Shown: positions 10,349 to 21,617, numbered from the stretch's first letter. The stretch is DNA of 64,000 nt from Candidatus Methylospira mobilis (GCF_009498235.1 NZ_CP044205.1:2171389-2235388), one strand, 5' to 3'. Notes: generated from the letters alone by a model not told the origin. Made by a program: numbers and translations.

Positions 10349-11254
10349 TTACCTGGGGGGGTGTCTTGTGCGGGTTAGCAAAAAAGCAATCAGCAAGCTG
10401 ATCCATACGATGGAAAACCATCCGATAATGCCATCGAAACTGCTGACCAGCCATGCAAACGGGGAAGGAACCGTCAAAGTGGTAAACGACTTGACGATTT
10501 TTATGACAAAAATCCAGCCTGTATGAATGCCGATAGTGAACGCCAGGCCTTGTTCCGGTTGCCTGATACGTATAGCACTCAAAAACAATCCGCAGACGAA
10601 TAGCGCCATAAAGTCATCCAGTTGTGTGCCGACAAGATGTTTAAGTCCACTATCCAGCAATATGAAACCGGAAAACCATTGCGCTTCTTCGGCTCCCGGT
10701 CTCAAATCGGTACTGAGGAAATGCAGTCCTGAATAATAGAAGGAGCTGGTAATTCCGGCAATGACCCATCCACCCTTATTTCTGAGAGCGCCCAGCAAAA
10801 AACCCCTGAACAGCAATTCTTCCGCAATACCCAGGATCAGTCCGACCAAAGCCGCTTTCCAGGCTGCATCCAGCAGTGTTTTCAAGCCGAGCCGCTCCGG
10901 GTCGATATGCCGTATGTCGAGTATAATCAGAAACAGAGTATGCACGCCCAGCATCAGTACTCCCCAGCCGAAGCCGCTGCTCAGGCGTCTCAAGGACTGG
11001 CTTGCTGAAAAACTCAGGCCTAGTTCTGCACGGCCAATGCCGAGCCAGCGTCCTATGGGATAGATACCTAAAACCAGTAACAAATAGGCGCCGCGCGAAA
11101 CATGCCCGTGAAAATCGAGCGGGATAATATGTAATTTGTATAGCGGGTATGCCAGCGCAGCGGCCACCAGCAAGCATGACGCAAAATAGATAAATGGCGT
11201 CGAAAAAAGGAAAAGGAGACGCGCCGCTTTTCCCGTCAAGGCAAGTGCACTCAT
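10349..11254 (-). CDS. CPBP-family intramembrane protease-like protein
   Basis: This 301-residue integral membrane protein has about eight hydrophobic helices and the CPBP/Rce1 signature: EELLFRGFLLGAL (EExxxR) near residue 143 and a histidine in YYSGLHFLS some 30 residues later. Family members cleave prenylated or other membrane substrates, or act in bacteriocin self-protection. It lies 6 bp downstream of the tautomerase-like gene and converges with the GGDEF gene. Substrate unknown. Confidence 0.8.
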   Translation of the reverse strand: MSALALTGKAARLLFLFSTPFIYFASCLLVAAALAYPLYKLHIIPLDFHGHVSRGAYLLLVLGIYPIGRWLGIGRAELGLSFSASQSLRRLSSGFGWGVLMLGVHTLFLIILDIRHIDPERLGLKTLLDAAWKAALVGLILGIAEELLFRGFLLGALRNKGGWVIAGITSSFYYSGLHFLSTDLRPGAEEAQWFSGFILLDSGLKHLVGTQLDDFMALFVCGLFLSAIRIRQPEQGLAFTIGIHTGWIFVIKIVKSFTTLTVPSPFAWLVSSFDGIIGWFSIVWISLLIAFLLTRTRHPPR

Positions 11255-11260
11255 GTTTTC

Positions 11261-11608
11261 CTAACCGAACGTCGAACCGTTCCATCCCCAAAAATTGCCC
11301 GGTGCATTGCTGAACTCGATATAAATTCTATCGCGCGACAGCTTCAGGTTCTCCTCCAGCAGTTGCGGCAGCGAGGCCGATAGAGATTTGGCTTGTGCGG
11401 GACTCAAACCTATGCTCTTGCATTCGAGATAGGCCAGCGGCTCATCACTGCCGCCGAACAGCATGGAAAGTCCTCCGGCGACTTCCAGCATGACATAGCT
11501 TTCCGGTTTGCCGGTTTCTTTGGCAATAAGCCTGGAAAGCTCGCCGAGCAGTTGCTGCGTTTGCTGTTCGCTCAGACTGATGTTGGTGTTTAATTTTAAA
11601 AAAGGCAT
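11261..11608 (-). CDS. MIF/tautomerase-superfamily protein
   Basis: The 115-residue protein begins MPFLKLNTN, so after methionine removal it exposes the catalytic Pro-1 of the tautomerase superfamily. The MIF-like pattern continues with ESYVMLEV, the S-x-FGG-x-EPLAY strand, and RIYIEFSNAPGNFWGWNGSTFG at the C-terminus. Phenylpyruvate-type tautomerase activity is possible; the physiological role is not known. It is the first gene of a two-gene minus-strand unit with the CPBP protein. Confidence 0.8.
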   Translation of the reverse strand: MPFLKLNTNISLSEQQTQQLLGELSRLIAKETGKPESYVMLEVAGGLSMLFGGSDEPLAYLECKSIGLSPAQAKSLSASLPQLLEENLKLSRDRIYIEFSNAPGNFWGWNGSTFG

Positions 11609-11785
11609 ACTCTTCTCCGCTGGTCAGGTCCAGGTTAACGAGATGCTATTATGCCCTAACGTTTACGGTTACCGCTATCCACCCGCTGCCCTTGTCCGGA
11701 CCTTGTATCCATAGCGAAGCACTGTACAATGCGATAAACAAATGTATATGCGTCTTTCGGACAACCTTAGCTACAGGAGATAAAC

Positions 11786-12283
11786 ATGAGTGAACTGATC
11801 GTAATTGGATACGACGATGCATATAAGGCGGAAGAAGTCAGGCTTTCGCTGCTGCGTCTGCAGCGCGAATACTTGATTGATCTCGAAGATGCTGTGGTTG
11901 CAATAAAAAAGACGGACGGTACCATCAAGCTGAATCAGGCCACCAATCTGACAGCGATCGGCGCTACCGGCGGCGGTTTTTGGGGACTGTTGATCGGTTT
12001 GCTGTTCCTAAACCCGCTATTGGGCGTAACTGTAGGCGCGGCATCCGGAGCGGTGGCCGGAGCGCTCTCCGATGTAGGAATCAACGACCAGTTTATGAAG
12101 GATTTGAGCCAGTCATTAAAACCAGGCGCCTCGGCTTTATTCATTCTGGCCAGAAAAATTACTCCAGACAAGGTGCTGGAAGAATTGAAGGGCGTCGGCG
12201 GGCGTATTATCAAGACTTCGCTGAGTCATGAAGACGAGGAGCAACTGCAACAGGCGCTCGACTCCGCGAAACGCGGCGAATGA
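11786..12283 (+). CDS. DUF1269 membrane protein
   Basis: The 165-residue protein matches the DUF1269 family: an N-terminal alpha/beta region starting IVIGYDD, a central glycine-rich hydrophobic segment (GATGGGFWGLLIGLLFLNPLLGVTVGAASGAVAGAL, quoted in pieces around residues 54-90), and an acidic C-terminus. The glycine-rich stretch resembles glycine-zipper membrane insertions. A ribosome site (aggag) precedes the ATG. The function is unknown. Confidence 0.8.
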   Translation: MSELIVIGYDDAYKAEEVRLSLLRLQREYLIDLEDAVVAIKKTDGTIKLNQATNLTAIGATGGGFWGLLIGLLFLNPLLGVTVGAASGAVAGALSDVGINDQFMKDLSQSLKPGASALFILARKITPDKVLEELKGVGGRIIKTSLSHEDEEQLQQALDSAKRGE

Positions 12284-12412
12284 GCTAAATCGCCAGCAAT
12301 TTTTCCCGTACTGACGCGGGATTAAAACTACTTTGCGTGAATCTTTGAAAACAGCGCGGATGCTGTTTTCAAATGCCCGGCGATTTGAGTATAATCAAAT
12401 CCTAGTTCTCAA

Positions 12413-12497
12413 GCGAATGTGGCGAAACTGGTAGACGCGCTGGATTTAGGTTCCAGTGGGGGAACCCTTGAGAGTTCGAGTCTCTCCATTCGCACCA
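12413..12497 (+). tRNA. tRNA-Leu (UAG)
   Basis: The 85-nt gene has a paired acceptor stem (GCGAATG with CATTCGC), a long variable arm typical of leucine, anticodon TAG in the loop of ctggatt-TAG-gttccag, the T-loop gTTCGAgtc, and an encoded CCA end. It lies upstream of tig. Confidence 0.97.
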
Positions 12498-12607
12498 ACC
12501 CCATCCATTTCGCATACGAGCATGTCCGGAGGCGCAAAGACAGCCTCCGGCAAGCTGTGTGCTGTCTTGGTTTTTTAGATTCCATATGTTTTGTTAAGGT
12601 TTATAAA

Positions 12608-13924
12608 ATGCAGGTCTCCGTCGAAGCCGTGTCTGAGTTAGGTCGTAAACTGACTGTTCAGGTGCCAGAAAATCAAATCAGGGAGCAGGTAGCCAAGCGG
12701 CTGAAGTCGCTGAGCCGGCAAGCGAAAATTGACGGTTTCAGGCCCGGGAAAGTACCCGAAAGCGTGATTCGTCAGCGCTATGGCGCCAGTGTGCGCTTCG
12801 AGGTGCTGGAAGACGTTATACAGTCCAGTTTCCGTGAAGCCGTCCTGCGCGAAAAGCTGAAACCTGCCGCAGCACCGGAAATCGAACCGGAAAACCTGCA
12901 GGAAGACAGCGACCTGCGATATATAGCCAGCTTCGAAGTTATGCCGGAAGTTGCCGTGACGGCGCTGGAGTCATTGACTTTGCCGCATTATGTTTCGGAA
13001 GTAACCGAAAGCGATGTAGACGTCATGGTTTTAAAGCTGCGAGAACAGCGCAAAACATGGAATGAAGTGGAGCGTCAGGCGCAAAACGGCGACCAGTTGC
13101 TTATCAGCATGGAAGGTCGTGCCGGTGAACAGGATTTAACCGGGGGCAAGGTTGAAAACATGCCACTGGAACTGGGTTCCGGACGCTTCATACCGGGTTT
13201 CGAAGACCATCTGCTGGGTGCGTCGGCTGGCGAGACGCGCAGTTTCGATCTTGCTTTTCCGGAAGATTACGGCAAAGCGGATCTGGCAGGAAAAAACGCT
13301 TCGTTTACCGTCGAAGTTATCAAGGTTTCAGCTCCGGTATTGGCAGAGTTGGATGCCGACTTTTTCACGGCGTTTGGCGCCGAAAACGATATCAATGTTT
13401 TTCGCTGCATGGTTAAAGACAACCTGGAGCGAGAAATGCATCGCGCGCTAAGGAAAAAAACCAAAGACGCCATGATGAGCGCATTGAGCGAGTCGCATAG
13501 CCACATTCCATTGCCGCAAGCGCTGGTGGAGCAGGAAATTGAAGCGATGCTTACGCCAAACGATAATGCCTCACAGCGTAATAATAAACGGAAAGAAGCT
13601 GTGTCCCCTGAGCTGAAAGAACAGGTTGAGCCTTTTGCGCGCAAACGCGTACTGCTGGGGTTTGTAATCAATCAGGTAGTGGAAAACGAGAAGTTGAAAG
13701 TGGATGCCGGACGAGTGCGTACGTCCGTCGAGGATGCAGCGAGCAGCTATGAAAGCCCGGAGCAGGTCGTAAACTGGTATTACAATAATCCGGATCAATT
13801 GCGCCATATTGAAGAAATGGTACTTGAAGATCAGGTGGTAGACCTGATATTGTCCAAGGCAACGGTCAAAGAAGAGTCTGTAGATTTTCAAACACTGGTG
13901 GAACCTGCACGGCAAATGGCCTGA
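12608..13924 (+). CDS. tig: Trigger factor
   Basis: This ribosome-bound chaperone and prolyl isomerase has 438 residues, close to the usual 430-440. It begins [20 protein letters not shown]; the ribosome-binding signature in the N-domain appears as DGFRPGKVP. The FKBP-like domain follows around 150-245, and the C-terminal chaperone arms are present. A longer frame from 12419 runs across tRNA-Leu and is not credible. It heads the tig-clpP-clpX-lon series. Confidence 0.95.
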   Translation: MQVSVEAVSELGRKLTVQVPENQIREQVAKRLKSLSRQAKIDGFRPGKVPESVIRQRYGASVRFEVLEDVIQSSFREAVLREKLKPAAAPEIEPENLQEDSDLRYIASFEVMPEVAVTALESLTLPHYVSEVTESDVDVMVLKLREQRKTWNEVERQAQNGDQLLISMEGRAGEQDLTGGKVENMPLELGSGRFIPGFEDHLLGASAGETRSFDLAFPEDYGKADLAGKNASFTVEVIKVSAPVLAELDADFFTAFGAENDINVFRCMVKDNLEREMHRALRKKTKDAMMSALSESHSHIPLPQALVEQEIEAMLTPNDNASQRNNKRKEAVSPELKEQVEPFARKRVLLGFVINQVVENEKLKVDAGRVRTSVEDAASSYESPEQVVNWYYNNPDQLRHIEEMVLEDQVVDLILSKATVKEESVDFQTLVEPARQMA

Positions 13925-13946
13925 TTCTGGTTTAGGAGCATTAAAT

Positions 13947-14588
13947 ATGATGAGTTACAGTAACAAGGCCGAGTCTATCCGTAATGCCGGCGGTCTGGTA
14001 CCGATGGTTATCGAGCAGTCCGCCAGAGGCGAACGCGCCTACGATATATATTCGCGCCTGTTGAAAGAGCGGGTCATTTTTCTGGTAGGACAAGTCGAAG
14101 ACCACATGGCCAATCTGGTCGTCGCCCAATTATTATTTCTCGAGTCCGAAAATCCGGATAAGGACATTTATCTTTATATTAATTCACCTGGCGGCGCGGT
14201 GACCGCCGGCATGGCAATCTACGACACGATGCAGTTTATCAAGCCTGACGTCAGTACCTTGTGCATCGGACAGGCAGCCAGTATGGGCGCTTTACTGCTG
14301 GCGGGCGGCGAGCATGGAAAACGTTACTGCCTGCCCCATTCGCGAGTGATGATTCATCAGCCCTTGGGCGGTTTTCAGGGACAGGCGAGCGATATTGACA
14401 TTCATGCGCGCGAAATTCTGGCGGTCAGGGAACGGCTTAACAATATTCTGGTTCAGCATACCGGGCAACCGCTGGAAAAAATTCGCCAGGATACCGATAG
14501 AGACAATTTCATGGGAGGGGACGATGCGGTTCAATATGGCATCGTCGATAAAGTATTAACAAAACGCAATGAAACAGATGCCGCATAA
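13947..14588 (+). CDS. clpP: ATP-dependent Clp protease proteolytic subunit
   Basis: The 213-residue serine protease shows the full catalytic triad in context: serine in [12 protein letters not shown], histidine in [10 protein letters not shown] and aspartate in QDTDRDNFM. The short N-terminal propeptide is typical. It forms the chamber that degrades substrates delivered by ClpX, encoded 80 bp downstream. Confidence 0.97.
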   Translation: MMSYSNKAESIRNAGGLVPMVIEQSARGERAYDIYSRLLKERVIFLVGQVEDHMANLVVAQLLFLESENPDKDIYLYINSPGGAVTAGMAIYDTMQFIKPDVSTLCIGQAASMGALLLAGGEHGKRYCLPHSRVMIHQPLGGFQGQASDIDIHAREILAVRERLNNILVQHTGQPLEKIRQDTDRDNFMGGDDAVQYGIVDKVLTKRNETDAA

Positions 14589-14668
14589 CATAAACTTAAA
14601 GTCGCCGGTGGCGCGGGATATTCCCGCCGCCACGGTTTTGAGTTACGTTTTGACAATCGAGGTAGATC

Positions 14669-15943
14669 ATGAGTGACGATGTAAAACGTAAAACTACAAA
14701 AGGCAAGCTGTTGTACTGCTCGTTTTGCGGCAAGAGCCAGAATGAAGTTCGCAAGCTGATTGCCGGTCCGTCGGTTTATGTTTGCAACGAATGCGTAGAG
14801 CTTTGTAACGATATAATCCGCGAGGAACTGGAGGAGCAGGAAGCCGCGTCGGCTGATAGCTTACCCAAGCCCAAGGAAATCAAGCAGGTTCTGGATGAAT
14901 ATGTGATCGGCCAGGATAAGGCAAAGCGTATTCTCGCAGTGGCCGTTTACAATCATTACAAACGCCTGCGCGTGCAGGGCAAAAAGAGCAATGATGTCGA
15001 GCTGGCAAAAAGCAATATACTTTTAGTAGGGCCGACAGGGTCGGGTAAAACCTTGCTGGCTGAAACGCTTGCGCGCCTGCTCGACGTACCGTTTACCATC
15101 GCAGACGCTACTACCTTGACCGAAGCGGGGTATGTCGGCGAAGATGTTGAAAACATACTGCAGAAAATACTGCAAAAATGCGATTACGATGTCGAAAAGG
15201 CCGAGTCCGGAATCGTTTATATCGACGAGATCGACAAAATATCTCGTAAATCCGACAACCCTTCCATTACGCGCGACGTTTCGGGGGAGGGTGTTCAACA
15301 AGCGCTGCTGAAACTGATCGAAGGAACAGTTGCTTCGGTACCGCCTCAGGGCGGGCGCAAGCATCCGCAGCAGGAGTTCCTCCAGGTCAATACCGCAAAC
15401 ATGCTGTTTATTTGCGGCGGCGCGTTTGCGGGTCTGGACAAGGTGATCCAGGCGCGCTCGGAAAAAGGCGGTATCGGGTTTTCCGCTGAAGTAAAGAGCA
15501 AGGACGACAGGAAAAACATAGGTAAACTGCTGGCCGGAGTCGAAGCGGAAGATCTTATCAAATACGGATTGATTCCCGAATTCGTTGGCAGATTACCGGT
15601 TGTTGCAACGCTGGACGAGCTTGATGTTGCCGGTTTGGTGGAGATACTCGTCAAACCTAAAAATGCTCTGGTCAAACAATACAAAAAATTATTCGAAATG
15701 GAAGGGTGCGAGCTCGAAATACGCGATGACGCCCTGCAGGCCATCGCCCGCAAGGCCATGGATCGTAAAACCGGCGCGCGAGGACTAAGAACGATAGTCG
15801 AGTACGCATTGCTGGACACCATGTACGAGCTTCCGTCTGCTGAAAATATCTCCAAGGTTGTTATCGACGAAAAAGTAATCGAGGGGATAAACGAACCGTA
15901 CCTGGTTTATCGAAGTGAAGAGAAGCAAGCGGCTTCGAGCTAA
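14669..15943 (+). CDS. clpX: Clp protease ATP-binding subunit ClpX
   Basis: The 424-residue AAA+ unfoldase has an N-terminal C4 zinc finger (CSFCGKSQ...CNECVELC), Walker A GPTGSGKT, Walker [10 protein letters not shown], the GYVGEDVE pore loop, and the IGF-type ClpP-docking loop (KGGIGFSAE). It delivers ssrA-tagged and other substrates to ClpP. Confidence 0.97.
   Translation: MSDDVKRKTTKGKLLYCSFCGKSQNEVRKLIAGPSVYVCNECVELCNDIIREELEEQEAASADSLPKPKEIKQVLDEYVIGQDKAKRILAVAVYNHYKRLRVQGKKSNDVELAKSNILLVGPTGSGKTLLAETLARLLDVPFTIADATTLTEAGYVGEDVENILQKILQKCDYDVEKAESGIVYIDEIDKISRKSDNPSITRDVSGEGVQQALLKLIEGTVASVPPQGGRKHPQQEFLQVNTANMLFICGGAFAGLDKVIQARSEKGGIGFSAEVKSKDDRKNIGKLLAGVEAEDLIKYGLIPEFVGRLPVVATLDELDVAGLVEILVKPKNALVKQYKKLFEMEGCELEIRDDALQAIARKAMDRKTGARGLRTIVEYALLDTMYELPSAENISKVVIDEKVIEGINEPYLVYRSEEKQAASS
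15284..15291 (+). promoter_or_regulatory. KOPS octamer (GGGGAGGG)
   Basis: Fits the FtsK-orienting polar sequence GGGNAGGG and points towards dif, though it lies inside clpX and could be fortuitous. Confidence 0.4.
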
Positions 15944-16129
15944 GCGTCAATCCATTTGGTGACATCCAGCGAGCGTCTTTAAATCATGACCGATGCAATC
16001 CGGTAGTAGTAAGGAAGCATGTCGCGGTAGATTCAAACTGCGCCGCAAACGGTTTTACCGGATTTGGTTCGCCTTATCTTTATCAACATACTGTGAATGG
16101 ATACTCTGTTATTTGATTGCACATCGGCC

Positions 16130-16158
16130 TTGATTTTCTGTTTAGCCATGCCTATATC
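16130..16158 (+). promoter_or_regulatory. Candidate sigma-70 promoter for lon
   Basis: TTGATT at 16130-16135, a 17-base spacer, and TATATC at 16153-16158 sit 32 bp upstream of the lon start in a 246-bp gap after clpX. The -10 is imperfect, and a heat-shock sigma factor could use a different site. Confidence 0.35.
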
Positions 16159-16189
16159 TGTGATAACAGCAACGTAGAGAGAGTCAGTA

Positions 16190-18625
16190 ATGGAAAAAGA
16201 TTTGGATAGGCCAGACGCATTAGACGGTCGTGCAGCGCCGGTTTTACCGTTGCGCGATGTAGTAGTTTACCCCTACATGGTGATACCGCTTTTCGTAGGG
16301 CGCAATAAATCCATAGAGGCCCTGGATATCGCCATGCGCGATAACAGGCAGATTATGCTGGTCGCGCAAAAGGATCCCGAGGTCGACGATCCTGAGCATG
16401 CGGATTTATTCGACGTCGGAACACTGTCGAATATCCTGCAGTTGCTGAAATTGCCCGACGGTACTGTCAAAGTGCTGGTGGAAGGTAGCGTGCGCGCGCG
16501 TGTAACTCGTTACGAACAGCAGGAGAACCATTTTCTTGCGTATACGGAACTCCTGACCGATGAACTGAGCGTTAACGAGCAAGAGCTGGACGTACTGGTC
16601 AGAACCGCGATCAGCGCTTTCGATCAATATGTCAAACTCAACAAACGCATACCGCCAGAAGTGCTGAATTCGCTGTCGGGTATCGATGATCCCAGTCGTT
16701 TGGCCGATACCATCGCTGCACATATGACCATCAAGGTTGAAGATAAGCAGGCTGTGCTCGAAACCGGCAATATTGCGGCTCGTCTGGAACGCTTGATGAC
16801 CCTGATGGAAACCGAGGTCGATATTCTTGAAATGGAAAAGCGCATCCGCGGCCGCGTCAAGCAGCAAATGGAAAAAAACCAGCGCGAGTATTACCTTAAT
16901 GAGCAAATGAAGGCGATACAAAAGGAGCTTGGCGAACTCGATGACGTTCCCAATGAAATGGAAGAACTGGCAAACCGGATTGAGAAAGCCGGAATGCCTG
17001 AAGCGGCTCACAGCAAAGCCGTCGCTGAACTGAACAAGCTGAAACTGATGTCGCCGATGTCGGCGGAAGCTACCGTAGTGCGCAATTATCTGGACTGGAT
17101 GATTAACGTTCCATGGAAAAAGAAAACCCGCGTCAATCATGACCTGAAAAACGCCGAAGCCATACTTGAGTCCGATCATTTCGGTCTTGAAAAAGTCAAG
17201 GAACGCATACTGGAATATCTTGCCGTGCAACAGCGAGTCCGCAAGATAAAAGGCCCTATCCTATGTCTGGTGGGACCACCGGGCGTAGGTAAAACCTCGC
17301 TGGGTAAATCCATAGCCAAGGCGACCAATAGAAAATACCTGCGCATGGCTCTGGGCGGTGTACGCGACGAAGCTGAAATTCGCGGGCATCGGAGAACCTA
17401 CATCGGTTCCATGCCTGGAAAAATCCTGCAGAATCTGGCTAAAGTGAAAACCAGAAATCCGATGTTCCTGCTGGACGAAATTGATAAAATGGCGATGGAT
17501 TTTCGTGGCGATCCGTCATCAGCCTTACTGGAGGTTCTGGACCCGGAGCAAAACCATACCTTCAGCGACCACTATCTTGAGGTCGACTTCGATCTTTCCG
17601 ACGTGATGTTTGTCGCTACGGCAAACACCATGGATATTCCTGCTCCCTTGCTGGATCGCATGGAAGTGATACGCATAGCGGGTTATACCGAAGATGAAAA
17701 AATCGGCATTGCAATGAAGTATCTGATTCCGAAACAAATCAGGGATAACGGACTGAAGGAAAAGGAAATCAGCATCAGTGAGGCGGCTGTACGCGATATT
17801 ATTCGTTATTATACGCGCGAAGCTGGCGTGCGCGGATTGGAGCGCGACTTATCCAAGATATGCCGCAAGGTTGTAAAAAATCTGTTGCTGAAGCCAAGTA
17901 CGCGCAAAACAACCATTACTCCGCAAAACCTCGATACCTATCTCGGCGTTCAACGCTACCGCTTTGGCCGCGCGGAAGAAAGCGATCAGGTCGGGCAGGT
18001 TACAGGTCTGGCATGGACTGAAGTCGGCGGTGAGTTACTAACGATAGAAGCAGTTGTTATTGCCGGCACCGGTAAGCAGACATATACCGGCAAACTGGGC
18101 GAAGTCATGCAGGAGTCGATACGCACCGCCATGACTGTCGCACGTGCAAGAGCGGAAATGCTGGGTATCGACCCCGAGTTTTATCAAAAGCATGATGTAC
18201 ACATTCATGTGCCGGAAGGCGCTACGCCCAAAGACGGTCCCAGCGCGGGAATAGGAATGTGTACCGCGTTGGTCTCCTCATTGACACGCATCCCGGTGCG
18301 TTCGGATGTGGCGATGACCGGCGAAATTACCTTGCGTGGAGAGGTATTGCCCATCGGCGGACTCAAGGAAAAGTTACTGGCAGCGCGGCGCGGAGGGATT
18401 CATACTGTGTTGATTCCGCAAGAAAATGAAAAAGATCTTGCCGAAATTCCGGCTAATGTGAAAAAGGATCTGAAAATTATCCCTGTAAAGTGGATAGACG
18501 AGGTTTTTGCGACGGCTTTGCAACGCATGCCCGAACCGCTTGAGGTTATCCCGGCTGTTGTTGAGGCGGAAATAGGCAAGCCGACGAAACCTCAAGTCAA
18601 ATCCGGCAAAAGAACTGCGCATTGA
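16190..18625 (+). CDS. lon: Lon protease
   Basis: The 811-residue ATP-dependent protease has the LON substrate-binding domain ([22 protein letters not shown] start), a coiled linker, the AAA+ module (Walker [10 protein letters not shown], sensor FLLDEIDKM) and the serine-lysine protease domain with DGPSAGIGM and the later lysine in [14 protein letters not shown]. The length is standard. It degrades misfolded and regulatory proteins and sits in the conserved clpX-lon-hup order. Confidence 0.97.
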   Translation: MEKDLDRPDALDGRAAPVLPLRDVVVYPYMVIPLFVGRNKSIEALDIAMRDNRQIMLVAQKDPEVDDPEHADLFDVGTLSNILQLLKLPDGTVKVLVEGSVRARVTRYEQQENHFLAYTELLTDELSVNEQELDVLVRTAISAFDQYVKLNKRIPPEVLNSLSGIDDPSRLADTIAAHMTIKVEDKQAVLETGNIAARLERLMTLMETEVDILEMEKRIRGRVKQQMEKNQREYYLNEQMKAIQKELGELDDVPNEMEELANRIEKAGMPEAAHSKAVAELNKLKLMSPMSAEATVVRNYLDWMINVPWKKKTRVNHDLKNAEAILESDHFGLEKVKERILEYLAVQQRVRKIKGPILCLVGPPGVGKTSLGKSIAKATNRKYLRMALGGVRDEAEIRGHRRTYIGSMPGKILQNLAKVKTRNPMFLLDEIDKMAMDFRGDPSSALLEVLDPEQNHTFSDHYLEVDFDLSDVMFVATANTMDIPAPLLDRMEVIRIAGYTEDEKIGIAMKYLIPKQIRDNGLKEKEISISEAAVRDIIRYYTREAGVRGLERDLSKICRKVVKNLLLKPSTRKTTITPQNLDTYLGVQRYRFGRAEESDQVGQVTGLAWTEVGGELLTIEAVVIAGTGKQTYTGKLGEVMQESIRTAMTVARARAEMLGIDPEFYQKHDVHIHVPEGATPKDGPSAGIGMCTALVSSLTRIPVRSDVAMTGEITLRGEVLPIGGLKEKLLAARRGGIHTVLIPQENEKDLAEIPANVKKDLKIIPVKWIDEVFATALQRMPEPLEVIPAVVEAEIGKPTKPQVKSGKRTAH

Positions 18626-18824
18626 GGCAAAGAAAATCAGTTATCTAGAGACATACGCCGGCAGTGCACGTTTCTTGACACTGCTTTCGCGGAACTGATA
18701 CATTTACTCGTAATGCCACCAGGGGCATGATACAAGGTGCGCGTTGATTACACCAGCAACGGTTAAAACCGGCGGCTGGTATTCATCCGTCGTTTACTCA
18801 GTACTGAATCAAATAGAGGAAATC

Positions 18825-19097
18825 ATGAACAAAGCGGAACTCGTCGATCAAATCGCCAGTGTAGCGGATATCTCCAAAGTGGATGCGGGGCGTGCACTGG
18901 ATGCATTCGTTACCGTCGTTACGGATGCATTAAAGACAGGGGATACAGTTTCACTAGTGGGATTTGGTTCATTTTCCGTGAAGGAAAGAGCGGAACGTCA
19001 GGGTCGCAATCCTCAGAGTGGGGAAGCCATTACTATTAAGGCAGCAAAAATTCCTTCATTTAAAGCTGGTAAAGTCCTAAAAGATGCTGTAGACTAA
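18825..19097 (+). CDS. hupB: HU family DNA-binding protein (HU-beta type)
   Basis: The 90-residue nucleoid protein starts [11 protein letters not shown] after an agagga site at 18815-18820 and contains the DNA-bending arm motif [22 protein letters not shown]. The longer frame from 18744 is an upstream extension without support. Position directly after lon is the usual gammaproteobacterial location of hupB. Confidence 0.96.
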   Translation: MNKAELVDQIASVADISKVDAGRALDAFVTVVTDALKTGDTVSLVGFGSFSVKERAERQGRNPQSGEAITIKAAKIPSFKAGKVLKDAVD

Positions 19098-19121
19098 TCG
19101 GATATTCAGTAAAGAGATACT

Positions 19122-19197
19122 GGGTGCTTAGCTCAGCTGGGAGAGCATCGCCCTTACAAGGCGAGGGTCGTAGGTTCGATCCCTACAGCACCCACCA
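19122..19197 (+). tRNA. tRNA-Val (UAC)
   Basis: A 76-nt cloverleaf with acceptor GGGTGCT, anticodon TAC, T-loop gTTCGATcc and an encoded CCA. It lies between hupB and tRNA-Asp. Confidence 0.97.
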
Positions 19198-19202
19198 AAA
19201 TT

Positions 19203-19279
19203 GGAGCGGTAGTTCAGTTGGTCAGAATACCGGCCTGTCACGCCGGGGGTCGCGGGTTCGAGCCCCGTCCGCTCCGCCA
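19203..19279 (+). tRNA. tRNA-Asp (GUC)
   Basis: A 77-nt cloverleaf with acceptor GGAGCGG paired to CCGCTCC, anticodon GTC, and an encoded CCA. It starts 5 bp after tRNA-Val, so both are probably cut from one transcript. Confidence 0.97.
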
Positions 19280-19287
19280 AGAACCGA

Positions 19288-19320
19288 AACCCCGCGATTT
19301 ATTTCGCGGGGTTTTTTTTT
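19288..19320 (+). terminator. Strong intrinsic terminator after the tRNA pair
   Basis: AACCCCGCGA and TCGCGGGGTT form a ten-base-pair stem with a short AT-rich loop, followed by a run of nine Ts ending at 19320. It ends the hupB/tRNA transcript before ppiD. Confidence 0.93.
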
Positions 19321-19352
19321 GTACGCTATATTGATTTTCGGGTTGGTGCTTC

Positions 19353-21233
19353 ATGTTGCAAGCGATACGTGACAAAGCTCAAGGGGTCTTTGCCTGGGCC
19401 ATGTTGATTCTGGTAGGCATTCCTTTCACGCTTTGGGGTATAGAAAACTACTTCGAGGGGGGGAAAGAAACTCCTGTCGCCCAAGTTAGCGGACATGAAA
19501 TATTCGAACGGGACGTTAATCGCGCTTACGAAGGTATGCTATCCAGTATCGCCGGATTGGGGCAGTACGACGAAACCCAGATCAGGCAGGAGGCATTAAA
19601 CAAGCTGATTGCGGACACCCTGGTAGCAAAGTTCACCAGCGATAACCTGATGGTTGTCGGCGACGAGGATATCCGTGCTTTTGTACAGGGCTTACCGTAT
19701 TTCCAAACCGATGCTCAATTCGATAAGGAAAAATACAAACAGGTATTGCGAGCTCAAGGCTCGACGCCTGCACAGTTTGCAGAGCAAATACGCAACGCAT
19801 TGATCCAGGAGCAAGTTCAACGCGGAATAACTGAAACAGCTTTTACTACGCACAGGCAGTTGGAAGAATTTTATCGCTTGCGTAATCAAAGCCGGAGCAT
19901 TGAATATTTGACCATTGCATTGCAGAGAAACATAGAAAACGTAGGCAGCGATGAAATAACGGCGTTCTATCATGAGCATGAAGCGGAATTCGTTACCCCG
20001 GAAAAAGTTGCCATACAATATCTCAGCGTTTCGCTTGATGATGTAGCGAGTGCTAGTCAGGTAAGCGAAGATGATCTGAAGGGCTTATATGAAGAGCAGA
20101 AAAATCATGTTGCCAACAACGAACGTCGCCGTGTAAGCCATATTCTTATTGCAGCTGATGCAGCGGTAAATCCGGAAGAAGACAGGAAGGCGAAAGATAA
20201 AGCCGGCGAGATATATCAGCGCATTATTAAGGGTGAAGATTTCTCGCGTCTGGCAAGTACATCCTCCGATGACAAAGTTTCTTCGGCAAAAGGCGGGGAC
20301 TTGGGAATAATGAGCCGTGACGCCATGGATCGCAGTTTTTCAGACGCGGCTTTCAAGCTTGCCAAGGGGCAGGTTTCAGCTCCGGTTAGAACGGCATTCG
20401 GCTATCATTTAATACGCGTAACGGAAATCGATCGCGATGAATTGCGTTCATTCCAGGAAATGCGCCCGGAACTACTGAAAACTGCCCAGCGTAGCGCGGC
20501 GGAAAATCGTTTTTACGAAATCGGACAAACATTGACCGAACAGGCTTTTGAACATCCGGATAGCCTTGAGGCAGCCGCCGCCGCTCTGAATCTGAAAATA
20601 CAGGAAACGGCGCCATTTACGCATAATGAGGCAGGGAATGGAATTACCTCCGAAGCAGCGGTGCGCGATGCCGCCTTTAGCGATGACGTGCTGAACGGTA
20701 AAAACAGCGAAGCAATCGAATTGGGGGCCGAGCGTGTAGCCGTATTGCGAGTGAAAACGCATATACCGTCGGCAACGCTCGATTTGGCTACTGTGAGCCC
20801 GGATATAATTAAGCGACTAAGCGAGCAGAAAAAGCGGGAACAAACGAGGAAGAAAAGCAATGAACTCTTTGAACAGGCAAAACAGGGAGCAAGTTTGTCG
20901 GCGTTGGCGAAGTCAGGCGGGTATATATTACAGCAATCCCAGAATTTGCTGCGCACCGGCAACAATCTGCCGTCAGAGCTGATTGCTGCGGTATTCAAGG
21001 CGCCAAGGAGTTTATCGGATGCGGAGCCGGTACAAGCCGCTCTCAATAACGGCGACCAGATCATATTTCGGTTAATAGCCGTCAAGGACGGCGATCTGAA
21101 TAAGATCGACCCCAAGGAGCTGGAGATGGCTTCCGAGTATCTTCAGAAAAAAACGGCGCAGGATGATTTTGATGGCTGGGTAGATCAGTTACGAGTAAAT
21201 GCTGATGTGCACGTTTCCAATAAAAAAGAATAA
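19353..21233 (+). CDS. ppiD: Periplasmic folding chaperone PpiD (SurA_N/PPIase)
   Basis: The 626-residue protein has a single N-terminal membrane helix (AWAMLILVGIPFTLWGI, about residues 14-30), a SurA_N-like chaperone region, a parvulin domain (about 255-360, with SHILIAADA and GGDLGIMSRDAMDRSFSDA), and a C-terminal chaperone segment. It is anchored in the inner membrane and assists newly translocated proteins. Position after hup and the tRNAs matches other Gammaproteobacteria. Confidence 0.93.
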   Translation: MLQAIRDKAQGVFAWAMLILVGIPFTLWGIENYFEGGKETPVAQVSGHEIFERDVNRAYEGMLSSIAGLGQYDETQIRQEALNKLIADTLVAKFTSDNLMVVGDEDIRAFVQGLPYFQTDAQFDKEKYKQVLRAQGSTPAQFAEQIRNALIQEQVQRGITETAFTTHRQLEEFYRLRNQSRSIEYLTIALQRNIENVGSDEITAFYHEHEAEFVTPEKVAIQYLSVSLDDVASASQVSEDDLKGLYEEQKNHVANNERRRVSHILIAADAAVNPEEDRKAKDKAGEIYQRIIKGEDFSRLASTSSDDKVSSAKGGDLGIMSRDAMDRSFSDAAFKLAKGQVSAPVRTAFGYHLIRVTEIDRDELRSFQEMRPELLKTAQRSAAENRFYEIGQTLTEQAFEHPDSLEAAAAALNLKIQETAPFTHNEAGNGITSEAAVRDAAFSDDVLNGKNSEAIELGAERVAVLRVKTHIPSATLDLATVSPDIIKRLSEQKKREQTRKKSNELFEQAKQGASLSALAKSGGYILQQSQNLLRTGNNLPSELIAAVFKAPRSLSDAEPVQAALNNGDQIIFRLIAVKDGDLNKIDPKELEMASEYLQKKTAQDDFDGWVDQLRVNADVHVSNKKE

Positions 21234-21245
21234 CGGTTACCGGAA

Positions 21246-21617
21246 GTGGAAAAAGTGGGGCAGGCTGCTGTCGTTATTCGAAATGGTCGTGACGCGTTTA
21301 ATGGCTGTGATTTTCTGGCGGATGTACTATCTTCGCTCGACGCAGGGAAAGGCGCTGACATCAAGGTGCTGGACGTCCGAAATAAAACCAGCATAACGGA
21401 TTATATGGTGATTGCGAGCGGCACATCAGAGCGTCATGTATGTTCTCTGGCTGACAGGATAGTGGACAAGGCTCGGGAAATTGGCGTGCGAACGTTGAGT
21501 TTGGAGGGTAAGGCCAGTGGCGACTGGGTACTGGTCGATCTTGGCGAGGTAATTATCCATGTAATGAAACCTCAAACCAGAGAATTTTATCAGCTGGAAA
21601 AACTCTGGATGGGTTAG
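21246..21617 (+). CDS. rsfS: Ribosomal silencing factor RsfS (Iojap family)
   Basis: The 123-residue product shows the RsfS signature: KVLDVRNKTSITDYMVIASGTSERHV, GDWVLVDLGEVIIHVM and the C-terminal FYQLEKLW. RsfS binds ribosomal protein L14 and blocks subunit joining in starvation. The start is probably the GTG at 21246, as no suitable ATG precedes the domain; a GTG three codons later is possible. The usual partner genes nadD and rlmH are absent. Confidence 0.88.
   Translation: MEKVGQAAVVIRNGRDAFNGCDFLADVLSSLDAGKGADIKVLDVRNKTSITDYMVIASGTSERHVCSLADRIVDKAREIGVRTLSLEGKASGDWVLVDLGEVIIHVMKPQTREFYQLEKLWMG

Noticed and set aside
12419..12607. N-terminal extension of trigger factor
   Set aside because: The extended frame reads through tRNA-Leu; ATG 12608 gives the standard trigger factor start.
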